Assembly (NCBI GenBank): GCA_030847615.1 | Contig: JAUMIR010000001.1 | Span: forward strand, 382,026,687-382,090,686 | DNA: 64,000 bases | Source: Gambelia wislizenii | Lineage: Eukaryota; Chordata; Lepidosauria; Squamata; Crotaphytidae | Direction of reading: 5' to 3' | Shown: piece after piece, positions 46,976 through 58,642 of the stretch | How positions within the stretch are numbered: the first letter of the stretch is position 1 | How the letters are laid out: every line of letters begins with the position of its first letter | Notes under the pieces: generated by a model | Seen by the model: the letters and a program-made list of their open reading frames with translations, nothing else | What the model was told of the DNA's origin: nothing | The model's database searches: none | Translations under genes and position numbers: made by a program

Positions 46976-47563
46976 TGGGGGATAAGGGTATATTAGTGGG
47001 TTTTTTTCAGAAGGATACAAAATGGGGGGTTCCAGGAGGCTACCCTAGCACTTTTGCACTGCTATTTTCTTCTCCCAAACATCCTGGGAATGATGGTAAG
47101 TGGAGATGCAGGGTTATGTCCAGGAACATAATGAGAAAAGCAGGTTGCAACTAGCAGCTAGTACTATGGATGGCAAAAAAGAAACAAAAAGGCTGACAAA
47201 AGAGTATGCTACTTTCACATCCCTTTTTACTTCCATTCTTCAATAAAATTAAGATGTAATGTTTCCATGGGTAGCTTTGCAGATTTTTGGTGGCTCCTAG
47301 AATTAAAAGTTAGATATCCAAGTATCAGCAGCTTCATGTATACTAAGATGCTGATTGAAATAACTTCCCCTTTTTAAAAAGAAATCTTGATATGTATTTA
47401 TGTACTTAATTTAATTTATATTAAATTTCTCCATGTACATTTCTCCATGTACAGAATCTAAGGCAGTTTGATGTGAAATCCTCTGGCAGGCATTATTTTC
47501 TCCAAGACAAATTTTAATTCACATGGAAGAAACCAAGACTGGCATTTTGGAAGATGTGCAGGT

Positions 47564-47780
47564 ATATGTGCCTTCAAGTCACCTGTCAACTTATTGTGAC
47601 CCCATGAATTGCATGGGGGCTTCTTAGGCAAGGAATACTCAGAGGTAGTTTTGCCAGTTCCTTCCTCTAAAATATAGCCTACATCACCGGGTATTTTTTG
47701 GTGGTCTCCTGTCCAAGTACTAACCAGCTCTGACCCTGCTGAAATTCCAGAGTCAGATGGGATATGATTCCTTTAGGGGT
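47564..47780 (-). mobile_element. 5S rRNA-derived SINE, antisense (5S-Sauria type)
   Basis: Read on the plus strand, the RTE-like tail comes first (ATGTGCCTTCAAGTCACCTG, TTATTGTGACCCCATGAATT, GGCAAGGAATACTCAGAGG). A segment follows that matches the complement of 5S rRNA: AGCCTACATCACCGGGTATT, GGTGGTCTCCTGTCCAAGTA, CTAACCAGCTCTGACCCTGC. This 5S head with an RTE-like tail is the 5S-Sauria arrangement. It is a SINE, not a 5S gene, because of the fused tail and the mutations. Confidence 0.85.
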
Positions 47781-48189
47781 TATGCAAACCAATGGACCAG
47801 GATAGTTTCCTACCCTATTTCCCTGGGGAACAACAAAAGCAACAAACAACATCATGCAGGAACCATCCAGTAAATTGATGTCAGAATGTATACTTTTGTG
47901 AGACTTATCATTATTATAAATAAGAGCCCAAAGTAGTCAATTCCACACATTCTTGCTATTAATTAAATTGTGATTAATTACAGAGTAGACATCATTAGGA
48001 AGGAAATTAAAATGGCTATGGAAAACAATTGATAGGAACATTAAAAAGGGCAGCCAGTCCAAAAGCGTATGTGTCCTAGACCAACTTTAGTCATGCTTTA
48101 ATAATTACAAACTGCATCAGAATATGGATGAACATACTGTACACATTGCAATGGGTATCCTACACAGAAAAGCATTCCTTGCTGCTACT

Positions 48190-48659
48190 GCTGATGTGAT
48201 TACTTTATATCCCTCCTTTTTCCAGGAATGACTACTCAAGACAGCTTACAAAAAATCAAATAGATATAGCTAAAAATCACATATAGCCAAACACACAGTA
48301 CAGCATACTGTTAAATGTCTGTTCCTTTTAAATAGTCAGTTCCCCGAAGTCTGCCACAATAAAGACAACTTCACTTGCTGGTGAAGGATAATATGGAGGG
48401 AGCCAACCAAACTTCTCTATCCAGCCTGTTTTACGAGCCTAAGAGCAGCCACTAAGAAGGCCCTCTCTCCCATTCCATCAGATGTGCCTATGAGAATGAT
48501 GGGAGGGCTTCCCCTGAAGATTGCAAAACCTGGGCAATCTTTTATGCGAGAGTAAAGTTCTTCAGATAGCTTGGACCCAAGCCATATAAGAGTTTATAAG
48601 TGATCAACACTAAACACCACGTTGAATTGTTCCAGGAAACAAACTGGCAACCAGTGGAA
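48190..48659 (-). mobile_element. L2/CR1-group LINE fragment, antisense
   Basis: On the minus strand, blocks read CACTGGTTGCCAGTTTG (HWLP-type), then CTTATATGGCTTGGGTCCAA and GGGAGAGAGGGCCTTCTTAG, the same order as other L2-like pieces here. It ends exactly where the DIRS-like element begins, so the DIRS may have inserted into it. Confidence 0.65.
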
Positions 48660-48661
48660 GG

Positions 48662-48864
48662 ACAGGTTGCTTACCTGTAACCATAGATCTTCGAGTGGTC
48701 TTCTATGAATTCACACAGCTGGCTTATTCCTGTGCCTGCGCAGAGCATCAGAACCTTCTGGAATCACTAGGCAGAATGTGCTTTGATACATTTTTGGTGG
48801 TAACTCCACCCATCCTAACGGTCCCTTATAAGGCGCTCCCACCTAATTCCCCTCAGTTCCTTGA
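48662..48864. repeat. DIRS left (3') inverted terminal repeat
   Basis: It pairs with 60829-61012. Shared blocks include CACACAGCTGG, CTCCTGTGCCTG-like, TTCTGGAATCACTAGGCAGA, ATGTGCTTTGATACATTTTT, CATCCTAACGGTCCCTTATA and CCCTCAGTTCCTT. Confidence 0.92.
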
Positions 48865-48946
48865 ATGACGCCGCAACCAGCAGCATCAGGAACATTAAGC
48901 ATGTTTATATGATGTAGTAGGACATAGAGGGGAGGATGGGCGGATC

Positions 48947-49036
48947 TGTGTGAATTCACAGAAGACCACTCGAAGATCTATGGTTACAGGTAAGCAACCT
49001 GTCCATCTTCTTCATGGTCTCTGTGAATCACACAGC
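48947..49036. repeat. DIRS internal complementary region (ICR)
   Basis: 48947-49003 is the near-exact reverse complement of the left terminus (48661-48718). 49003-49036 (ATCTTCTTCATGGTCTCTG, then GAATCACACAGC) is the reverse complement of the right terminus (about 60968-61001). The two halves abut at 49002/49003, so the ICR is complementary to both element ends joined together, as the DIRS replication model requires for circle formation. Confidence 0.9.
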
Positions 49037-49223
49037 TTGGTAGACTGGCAAGCTTCACTCCAGGAGGAGGGTATGTCCGAGGAGGGTATGTCCTATACAT
49101 ATTGCCATTAGTACCATGTTGCACAGTCAAACCCTAGTTAGAGTCTTGACAGCACATTCTTAAGCAAACACTAATAAACTATATCATGCAACCATCACAT
49201 GGCTTGGCAACATTAACACTCAC

Positions 49224-50575
49224 TCATTGAATAGAGGACAAAAGTACAGCTTTCCCAAAGGCAGCCTCGTTCCTGGAATGAGAATCAAGTCTGTAATGGG
49301 AAATGAAAGTCAGAGGTGATGACCAAGTTGCAGCTCTGCAAACATCCTCTAGAGGCACCCCAGAGAGGAAAGCTGTCGAGGTGGAGACAGCCCTCGTCAA
49401 GTGCCCTCGAATCCATGCGATAGCGGTTTTTCGCCATTTCATAGCAGAGAGCTATGGTGGATGTCACCCACTTCAACAAACATTGTGGAGAAATAGGTTG
49501 TCCAAGTCTCGAGTTGGCATAGGACACAAAAAGTCTAGGTGACTTCCTGAAGGGAGCAGTTCTCTGGATGTAAAAGGCGAGCACCCGCCAGACGTCCATG
49601 GAATTCGTTCTTCGGATTCTGCATCAGAGCAGGGAGAGTGATGGACTGATTCAGATGGAAGCTCAACACCACCTTCGGAAGGAAGGAGATGTAGGGACAG
49701 AGTGCCACCTTATGCTTGTGGAAGGCGGATGGTCTGATGGTGTACGGATGGTCCGATCGCAAGGCACAGAGTTCACTAGCTCGACGCGCTGAAGTAATGG
49801 CAACAAGGAAGGCAGTTTTCCAAGACAGGAGTCTCAAGTCGGTGGATGCCAAGGGTTTGAAGGGGCATCGAACCAGCTGTGAGAGGATTAGTTTGAGGCT
49901 CCACGTTGGTGTAGGCCTAAGTACTGGAGGATGCAGGTTGATGTAGCCTCTTAAGAACTTCTTGACAGTTGGATCCGTAAAAGGAGATGGATAACATCTT
50001 GCCTGGAATTCAACAGATACAGCTGCCAAGTAGCACCGGATCAATGAAATCGAAAGTCCTGTGGAAGACAAGTGGAGAAGGAAATCTAGGACAGTCAGGA
50101 TGGAGAACGGTTCCATGACCGATGCTTGATCAGACAGAAAGGCTTCAAACTTCTTCCACTTGTAATGATATGACCTACGGGTAGCAGGTCTTTGGGCAGT
50201 GTCAATGACAGCCTGGACTTCTGTAGGAAAAGATGGAGAGTGTCGGCTCATCGGGACCGAGGTCGAGCCCAAGGCCGTAGGTACATTGGCCTTCTGTACT
50301 GAGGATGGAGTCAGGGTCGTAGCCTCCATGCTGTTAGCCATAGAGTTTCCACATCTGGGTGTCTGACCTTCCCATTCTGAATGGTGAGAAGGTCGGGACG
50401 GGACAGAAGTCAGATGAACCAGTGCGTGGATAAACGCAGGAGGGTTGCAAACCAAGGTTGTCGGGGCCACCACGGAGTGATGAAGATGGCATCCGCTCGG
50501 TCCCGATGCAGTTTGGCAATTACCCATGTCAGCAGTGGGAATGGAGGAAAGAGGTACAGAAGTGGACCTGTCCAA
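49224..50575 (-). pseudogene. DIRS tyrosine recombinase, frameshifted
   Basis: Site-specific recombinase of the lambda-integrase type, which inserts the circular DIRS DNA. The main frame 50575-49535 has an N-terminal SAM-like region (KKFEAFLSDQ, LTVLDFLLHLSSTGLSISLI, CYLAAVSVEF) and the first catalytic Arg region (ITSARRASELCALR). It then goes out of frame near 49600. Downstream pieces in the other two frames carry SPQCLLKWV and then IRGHLTRAVS (the H-x-x-R box), GVPLEDVCRAATWSSP and the HYRLD block with the presumed nucleophilic Tyr. At least two frameshifts break it, though the catalytic blocks all remain recognisable. Confidence 0.88.
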
Positions 50576-50684
50576 TGGAAAAGGAAAGCGTCACCCTTCG
50601 ATCCTGAGGCACGTCGTCGCTGGAGCAGAACTGGTGGCACTGTGTGTTTTCCGGAGAAACAAACAGGTCAACTTGAGGAGATTC

Positions 50685-52154
50685 CTATTGACGGAACAGG
50701 TTCAAGGTTGCCGACCTGTGCAGCTCCCATTCGTGGATGGAGAGGCTTGAACGGCTGAGTCCGTCTGCAAGAGTATTCTCCTCCCGAGGAAGATGGATGA
50801 ATTGGAGAAAGATGTTCCCGCAGACATGCCAATCCCAAATATCCAGTGTGAGTTGGAGAAGCTGAGGGGATCTCATTCCTCCTTGCTTGTTCAGGTAGTA
50901 CATGACTGAGGTGTTGTCTGTTACCACCAGAATGGTCTTGTTCATCACCAGGGATTTGAAGGCTTGCAGTGCCTTTTGCACACCGAGAAGCTCTAGGATG
51001 TTGATATGGAGAGCCCGTTCCTCGGCATCCCAGGGGCCTCGGATTTTGTAGGATTTGAGATTATATCCCCATCCCAACATCGAGGCGTCTGTCGTTAGAG
51101 AAACATCCAGTTGAGGAGGGTCGAATGGCAGTCCTGCTAGGACATTGCCTGGAACCAACCACCAGTCCAGCGACCGATGAACCGCTTGAGGCATCGTGAG
51201 CAGTTTCTTTGGAGAGTCATGTAGGGGGTTGAAGACTTGCAGAAACCAATGTTGGAGCAGACAGAATCAGAGCCTGGCGAGGCGAGTCACATAGGTAGTA
51301 GATGCCATGTGACCCAGAAGTATCTGGATTGCATGGGCAGGGAGCCTCCGGGACCAACGGCAGGTATGGATTAGAGACTGAAGGGTGTTGAATCAGTCTC
51401 AAGGTAAGTAAGCCGTGGCTGTACACGAGTCCAGTTGCACCCCGATGAACTGGATAGACCGGGCCGGTTCGAGCTGTGACTTCTCTATGTTGACAACAAG
51501 TCCCAGGGCGCCTAAGACATCTAAGGTGTGGTCGATATCGAGTTCGAGCTGATGTTGAGAGCTCATCACAATCAACCAGTCATCTATGTAGGGAAAGACC
51601 ACCACTCTCCGTTGTCGTAGAAAGGCTGCCACCACTGCCATACACTTCGTGAAGGCTCTCAGGGCAGTCAAAAGTCCGAATGGCAGGACCCTGAACTGGA
51701 ACGCCTCGGTCCCGATCTGGAATGCCAGGAATCGCCTGTGGCATGGGTGGATCCCAATATGGAAATAGGCATCTTTGAGGTCTATGGAAGCAAACCAGTC
51801 GTACTATTGTAGGAGTGGTAGGATGGAGGCCAAGGTGACCATCCTGGATTTCTTTGGTTCTATGTATCTGTTCACCCCACGAAGGTCGAGAATAGGATGA
51901 AGACTGTCGTCCTTCTTCGTGACCAGGAAGTACTTCGAAAAGATGCAGAGATGGTGATGGCTTGAGTCCATGGTTTCGATGGCCCCCTTCTGCAGCAGTA
52001 TCTGAACCTCGTCAAGGAGGAGAGGGGAGGGTGGTGTTGACCGAACATGGCCTGTCAGAGATAGAGAGATGAATTTGATCCAATAGCCATTCTGGATGAT
52101 TTGAAGTACCCAGCAGTCTGCTGTTATTGAGGACCAGGCTTCTTGGAAGTCCAA
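50685..52154 (-). pseudogene. DIRS reverse transcriptase-RNase H, broken
   Basis: Three pieces in one frame, separated by stops or short frame slips. 52154-51804: RT fingers (EVQILLQKGAIETMD, YFLVTKKDDSLHPILDLRGVN). 51671-51399: palm with YIDDWL, the YxDD active site, then LGALGLVVNIEKSQLEP and FIGVQLDS. 51194-50685: RNase H with TDASMLGWGY, a Glu in NILELLGV, VVTDNTSVMYYLNKQGG and LADGLSR, so all four acidic positions seem present. The region joining RT to RNase H (about 51400-51200) reads in another frame. I see no methyltransferase domain of the kind some vertebrate DIRS carry. Confidence 0.9.
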
Positions 52155-52461
52155 CAGTTGAGTTCTAAACAGTGGGGTCTAGAAGGAAGAAAGAGACAGT
52201 ATGAGGTGGAAGATCAAAATTTTCTCCTGGCTGGATCCTTAGATCATTGTTGTCCAGGAGGTCGGTATCGTGCAGCTGACCCTTGGCTCCTCACCGATGA
52301 GGCTGGAGGAGAGGGTACATATCGGGAATGTCGATACAATTGGCCAGAGAACCCCCGTCTGAACTGCTGGCCTGATGAAGAGGTCTGCCAGTTGGTGCGG
52401 CCCCTGGGACAGTACTGAGAAGATGGAGAGGTGGCCATACCATATTTTCTGGCGGTGGTCC

Positions 52462-54758
52462 TCATCTTCTGGGTAAACTCCAGTTTTCATCCATGGAGCT
52501 GTTGAAGAGTCCGGATTCATCAAAAGGGAGATCCTTGATAGTAGCCAAGGCCTGGGGGGTGAGGCCCAATGAACAGAGCCACGTGTGTCGACGTAGAACG
52601 ATGGATCCTGCGATCATCTTAGTGGTGTAATCAGCAACATGTCGGGCTGCATTCATCTGTTGCCCTGCCAGCAATAACGCCTCCGACTGGATTGTTTCAG
52701 CCATCCGTCGTCGTTCCTCCGGGAGATCTTGGATGAGGGGCATCATCCTTTCCCACAATACCTGCCGTTAGGCCCCCATACAGGCTGAGTAGTTGGCCAC
52801 ACAAAAACTCAGGCCAGCTGCAGAATAAATTTTCTTGCCTGTGATATCGAGCTTTCGATCCTCTGGGTCTGGCGGGGATGATTAAGGCTGGTGTTGCCTC
52901 CTATTCTGGGAAGCCTCCACTACCACTGAATTTGGCTTTCGATGAGTTTGCTCACCTGCAACTCGATACAGCCTGTTGATTTTCTTGGAAGTAGACTGGA
53001 TCGAGGAGGGGTTCTCCCAGGACCCTTGCGTAAGCTTCAGAAGGGAAGGCAAAATAGGGAGGGTAGCTATAGGAGGAGCCTTCGATTGAATCTGAGGAAA
53101 GATGGGGTCCACCGGTTCAAACTCTTTCTCAACCATCTTGAGGTCCAAAGTGTGAGACATACGGACATCTGCTCCGAAAAAGCATGGATGTCATCTGTTG
53201 GTGATACAGAGTCCTCCTTGACTAGGTTGGGTCGTGGCGATGGCAAGTAGGGCCTGTATGGATCCCATGAGCCTGACAAAGATGATGTCGAATCTGCAGG
53301 GGACGGACTGCGATCACGACGGAGCAGAGAGGTGGTGTGCAGAGGTGGTGTTGCAGGAGTTGGAGGAAGAGGGCATTGTTCAGGATGTGGAGACACCTGA
53401 CTCTCTTCATCCTTCCTTGGAATAGCTCATGGCTTCTCAAGGTACCGGCTGGCATACACATCCCTGAAGTCATCTCCCTGGGAAGTCAGGATCTGAGAGC
53501 CCGTCGGTGACATGATTCCAGTTTGACAGATAGATCTTGCCAGATCGTAGGCTGTATAGGCAGGTATATCCGCATGGATGTCAAGTGAAAACGGTCAGGA
53601 TCGGGCCACGACCTTGGGTTCGACGACCTCGACTTCGACATCCAATGGTGAACGCTCAATAATAATAATAATAATAATAATATTTATTTATACCCCACCC
53701 CTCTGTTAAAACAATCATGGTGGCTTACAAAAATTAAAATACAGTACAGATAAAAAATCCCTAAACACCCCCACCCTCTCCCATAAAAAAATAAACAAAT
53801 ATAAATTAAAAGCAACTGTCTAAAATCACATTTAAAAACAATAAATACAATAAATAGCCAGCCCAAGAGAAGTTGGGCTCTTGAGATGACAAGGGTCAGA
53901 GATTGGGCCATCCGTTGGGGGGGACACATCTGTGTCGGCACTAGAAGGCACGTCCACTGCCACAATCTCCACCGACCCCGTAGGGTTAGGAGCCCATCAT
54001 GGCGCAGTAGTCTCCACAGTTGGTAGCAGAGATGGTTGGACGAACGTGGCCTTGGGTCCAATGGAGGGTTGTGACTCAACGGTATGAACAGGCCGCACAG
54101 CTTTATCAGTAGAAGCTGCAGATGAGGCGGCCGCCGATTTCAACTTCTTAGGCACCTCTTTTGTCTTGCTCTTCAATTTGGAGCCATCATCATGCTGAGA
54201 GGTGTGTTCTTCCTTCCTTTTCTTCTTCAAGGAAGGTACGGCCTCACCGGAGACATCAGCCCGGCTGGTAGATTCAGAAGACACCTGGTCCCGACAGACG
54301 GCCTTCAAGGTGGAGGGCTCTTAATCCCGTGTCGGCATCGAAGGTGTCAAGTGAGGTCAATCCCGAGCTGCCTCAGAAGTATGTTTCTGCAAATCACGCA
54401 CAGCCTCCGGGTCCGAGGCGGTCAAACGACTTTGGGACAGGCTACGGGACCGATAGCACTTTTGGGGCTTGGTCTTCGGAGAAGGCGAACAGCCGCGTTT
54501 TTGTGGTTCAGGCACCGAAGTAGAGACTGGAGTCAAAGTAGAGGCCAGAATTAAAGCCTTCTCGTACAAGAAGGACTTCAGACGAGACATCCTGTGCTTA
54601 CGTGCCTGAGGGGTAAAGGCCCTACAGTGCATACAGGAGTCGACATTATGGGTCTCTCCGAGACAAATTAAGCAGCAGGAATGGCCATCCATGCTAGGAA
54701 GTTTAGCCTGACAGATCACACATCTCTTGAAGGCCCCTCTTCCAGACATTTTACTCAC
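52462..54758 (-). pseudogene. DIRS gag-like gene, broken and interrupted
   Basis: The first frame (54758-54357) starts at an ATG and carries a Cys/His cluster (CVICQAKLPSMDGHSCCLIC, then LGETHNVDSCMHC), typical of DIRS N-terminal proteins. A basic, Ser-rich linker follows (54308-53997, with KKKRKEEH and KTKEVPKK). The frame is then lost at the insertion 53657-53900 and at several slips. The C-terminal part is readable at 52758-52462: SEALLLAGQQMNAARHVADY, VLRRHTWLCSLGL and LPFDESGLFN, a conserved DIRS gag block. It is not functional as it stands. Confidence 0.82.
53657..53900 (-). mobile_element. LINE or SINE tail inserted in DIRS gag, antisense
   Basis: It opens with (AAT)8 and ATTTATTTATACCCCACCCC, then TCATGGTGGCTTACAAAAAT and A-rich sequence with AAACAATAAATACAATAAAT. 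This is the complement of the GGGTATAAAT-type tails elsewhere in the window. The right edge is approximate. Confidence 0.6.
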
Positions 54759-54960
54759 AGAGTCGCCAAATCCAAAGGGAGAAACACGGAGAGTAGACGA
54801 AAACAGTCCAGGTCAACACCGAAATTCAGAGGTAAAAAGCCAAATCCAAGGGAGTGAGAGAAAATCGTAGTCAAAAATCCAAGCCAAGTCAAATCCAAGT
54901 CAAACCGAAAGTGAAAGAGAGAAAAACTAGTGAATGAAGGTTCCTTCAAGCTGCTAATGT

Positions 54961-54972
54961 GGCAGAAAGAAA
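54961..54972. repeat. Target-site duplication of the nested LINE, left copy
   Basis: GGCAGAAAGAAA here is repeated exactly at 60817-60828. The sequence outside the two copies is DIRS leader on the left and DIRS inverted terminal repeat on the right. Confidence 0.85.
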
Positions 54973-55195
54973 TGAAATGAAATGAAATGAAATGAAATGA
55001 AATAAAATAAATCTTTATTGCTAAAAGCTATAAGCCGTCACAATACAATTGCTTTAAGTAGGTTAGAACACATATACACACAATTACAAAGCCATACAAT
55101 AATAATAAAACCATGAATATCCAAAATATAAAACTATTAAGAGTTAAAACATTATTATACGGAGCCATTTACATATCAGAACTGTAAAATGTTTA

Positions 55196-58100
55196 TTACT
55201 GGTTTTGATATCTGGCTCTTATCTTATTAGCGGCCAAAGCAAATTTTGCCACCGTATCAGTGTGGTACACATTGTTGCCAGCTAATAGGGCACAAATTTG
55301 TTCAAGAGGAGGGAGATTAACTAAGGAATGAAGGATGTAACCTAGAAACTTTTGTCTTGGAAGTATGTATAGAGGGCATTTCAACAAATAATGCTGAAGG
55401 TCCTCCACTTCCCCGTCTCACATATACAAAACCTTTGAGTTACAGGGATATTGTTGTATCTTCCTTTCAAATAAGCAGATGGCATACTCTGAAAGCGTAA
55501 TGCCGTATATGCTTTTCTTAATGGAGGCAATGTAAGATCAAAAAAAATCTCTCCATTCCAAAAGATGTTTTATACAATGGGTACCATAATGAAAATACAG
55601 TTTGAGAAAGCATATACATATCTCCCCACTTAGAAGCAAGATATATTTTTTCCTTGACCAGTTGTTTAGATTTGTTAGAAGTATAAATTTGTAAGGCCTC
55701 TAGATTGATCCCATAGGAAAGAAGTATTGCATTAACTGATTTTGCCCATATACTTTGCTCAGAAGACTGTAATTGCTCTATAAAACATTTTTTTGGAAGA
55801 CGAGAATCACTCATTCCAGCCAGCTTTATCCAATATAGAGCTAGGGCCACATGAACACCGGATTGTAAAGAAACTAGCCCCGTTTCAGCTCTTAGAAAGG
55901 GGGCAGGAGTACCTTTTGGCACAACCAACAAGGATTTCAGGAAAGCATTTTGTACAGGTTCCAGGGGGAAAACACTATTATGTCCCCATATCTCAGCACC
56001 ATATAATAACTGTGGAGTTATCTTCTTCTGAAAGACCTCAACAGAGGGGGCAACCAAATCCCCCCCTTGAGATCTATGGAATCTCAACAGGGCACTGATA
56101 GGGTAGGAAGATTTCAGCTTAACTGCTTGAAAGTGTAGCTTCCAGGATAGATTTGATTGGAATCCTACACCCAGGTATTTAAAATAAGATTGTTGATCTA
56201 TAGGTTTTGTATTCAGACTCCAACTATGAGGTTTTCTCTTCTTCCCCAAAACTACCACTTTTGTTTTAGTGTGGTTAACAATTAGTTGTTCCCTTGAGCA
56301 GAAAACACTTAGCTTATTTAATAGTCTCCTCATCCCAACCATGGTGGTGGAGATCAAAACAATATCATCAGCATATAAAAGTACCGAGAGATTAGTTTCC
56401 AGAATGGAAACTGGAAAATATTCTGAGCCACATAGCTCTCTAGTAATGTCATTTATATAAAAATTAAATAAAAAGGGGGCCAAAAGGCATCCCTGCCATA
56501 CTCTTACTGTGGATATGTTATCTGACAATAGTCCGTTGTACCCTAGTCTAACTCTAAGGGATGTATCAGAATGTAATTTACGAATTAGGAAGAGTAACCT
56601 TCTATCAATGTTGGTTGATGCTAACTTCAGCCATAGGTGCTCTCTTTCTATGAGGTCAAAGGCAGAACTGAAGTCTATGAAAGCAGCATAAAGTTCTTTC
56701 CTATCTTTGTGAATGTATTTTTGAATCACATGTTGTAGAACAAAGCACTGATCTATTGTAGATTTGCCTTTCATAAAGCCAGCTTGTTCTTCTGCTATTA
56801 TAGCATTTTCACTTGCCCATGACTCCAGTTTACCTAACAAGTATTTTGAATACAATTTGGATGCAGTACTCAGTAAGCTGATAGGTCTAAAATTTTTCGG
56901 ATCAGCTTTAGAGCCTTTTTTGTGAATCGGAACCACTATACTCACTCCCCACGTTGGTGGGATTTTCCCATTGTGATTTATGTAGGTGAACAGTGATGCA
57001 AACACAGGTGACCACCATTCGGGATTTGATTTAAATAATTCTCCAGGTAACATATCTTCCCCAGGAGCTTTTTTAGTAGGGAGAGCATTAATCAAGCAAT
57101 TTATTTCCTTAACAGTTACTGGTTCCCAAATAGGGCAGCATGAAATTGTAGTCATACTAAGGCTATTTCTTGCATTCAATATGGGCCCGGATGCATGTTG
57201 ATTATACAAAGAGGAAAAATGGGCCAACCACTGCGTAGGGGTAATTTGATTTTCAGTAGTGTCATAAAGCTTTCGTGTCCCCTTTTCTATCAGGACCCAA
57301 AACCTGTTTGAGTCCCTATCCATGAGAGCCTGACCTAGCTCCATCCAGGACAGGCGGATATATTCTGCCTTTTTCCTTTTGAGTAGATTCTTATACGTTC
57401 TACGAAGAATTATATAAAGACTGTAATTTTCTAAAGAATCTTCCCATCTTAATTTTTTTATAGCCCTTGCTAATCTGCGCTTTTGCAAAGCACATTGTTT
57501 GTCAAACCAGCTGTGAATAGATTGTTTACGTGGGTATTTGTTTCTAGTGGTAACCAAAAGAGGCCTAATTTCTTGAACTAACTTATCAAAGGATTCCAAT
57601 GGGTCCACAAAAGTTAGAATTTGATCTCTTAATTGTAGGCTACTGGGGCACCCTAAGAAAGAGTTTATAGAAGCTTGGACGTTCTCGCTCCAACGGATAC
57701 TTTTGTCACCGTAACCTAAAATATTTTCAGGGAGAACGGTCAGGTTTTTTACTAGAAATGGCTTACATAAAGGCAAAAGAGATAATTGCAACGGCATATG
57801 GTCGCTCTCGGGTCTAGCCAAAACTTTAAAATTTTCAAAAAATGGGATAGCTGCTTGGGAGAGAATTAAATAATCAACCACACTCTTCCCTTTAGGACCT
57901 ATATATGTATATAGGTCTGATTCGGGAGCTCTATCTGACCCATTACAGAGGAACAGGCGAATTTAAAAATAAGTGAGAAGAGACAGAGTCTGGCTTCATT
58001 GATCCCATGATCCTTAGAGTTCCTGGAAGGTAAAAGGATCAGGTCCTCTGGGATTAAACCCAATTTCTCAGCTGTTTTATAATTGTTGCAGCCTAATCTA

Positions 58101-58642
58101 GCATCCATGTCTCCAGCTATTAAAATTATAGGGTCAGTATACATTTCATAGAGGGAAGAGAGGACTAATTCCAGATCTGCCCACTTAAAAGCACTTTCAT
58201 ATTTTGAGTTGTGTGGGGAACAATATATATTAATCAAGAAGAGTTGTACCCCACTGGGCCATTGGATTTGAAGGGTTAAAATATTACTACAAAACCCAAA
58301 ATCCATTTGAAAGGTTGTTAAATTGGCATCCAATGATACCAAGGTAGCCAGTCCACCATGTGGGCGGCCTTTGACCTTTGATTTGAAAGCAGGAAGGGAG
58401 TGTGCGGTATAACCAGGGAAGAAAGTAAAATCGGGGAGAGTAACCCACGTTTCTTGAATACAAATTATTTGGTAGCTTGTACACAAATTTTTAAAGTCAA
58501 TATCAGCTAGCTTAGAGTTCCACCCTGATATGTTCCATGAGAGAACTTTACAAATATCATTTACCTTAAGTTGGTTGTAAGATTGCCCTAATAAATCTAA
58601 GTTGGAGCTAGGGCTTAAGCTTTTATCAGATGTCTCTATAGG
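55196..58642 (-). pseudogene. LINE ORF2: endonuclease-RT, frameshifted
   Basis: It continues in the same frame as ORF1 after a TGA. The endonuclease runs from motif VLSWNISGW (near 58530) through CIQETWV, INIYCSPHN and LIAGDMDARLG. Near 57900 a TA-run indel shifts frame, and 57881-55518 (787 codons) carries the endonuclease end (SDHMPLQL) and RT. RT blocks: PGEDMLPGELFK, NFRPISLLSTASKLYSKYL, AEEQAGFMKGKSTIDQ, motif A FIDFSSAFD near residue 401, motif B VWQGCLLAPFLFNFYIND (usual Arg before QG changed to Trp), motif C YADD near 503-506. The C-terminus is frameshifted, with FCIC...HYLLKCP at 55440-55370 as a Cys/His motif. No ATG precedes the endonuclease. Confidence 0.9.

Noticed and set aside
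47640..47780. 5S rRNA gene on the minus strand
   Set aside because: The 5S-like part is mutated and fused to an RTE-like SINE tail, so it is a SINE head.
49303..50758. Plus-strand frames of 60-125 codons
   Set aside because: Shadows of the minus-strand DIRS tyrosine recombinase and RNase H coding sequence.
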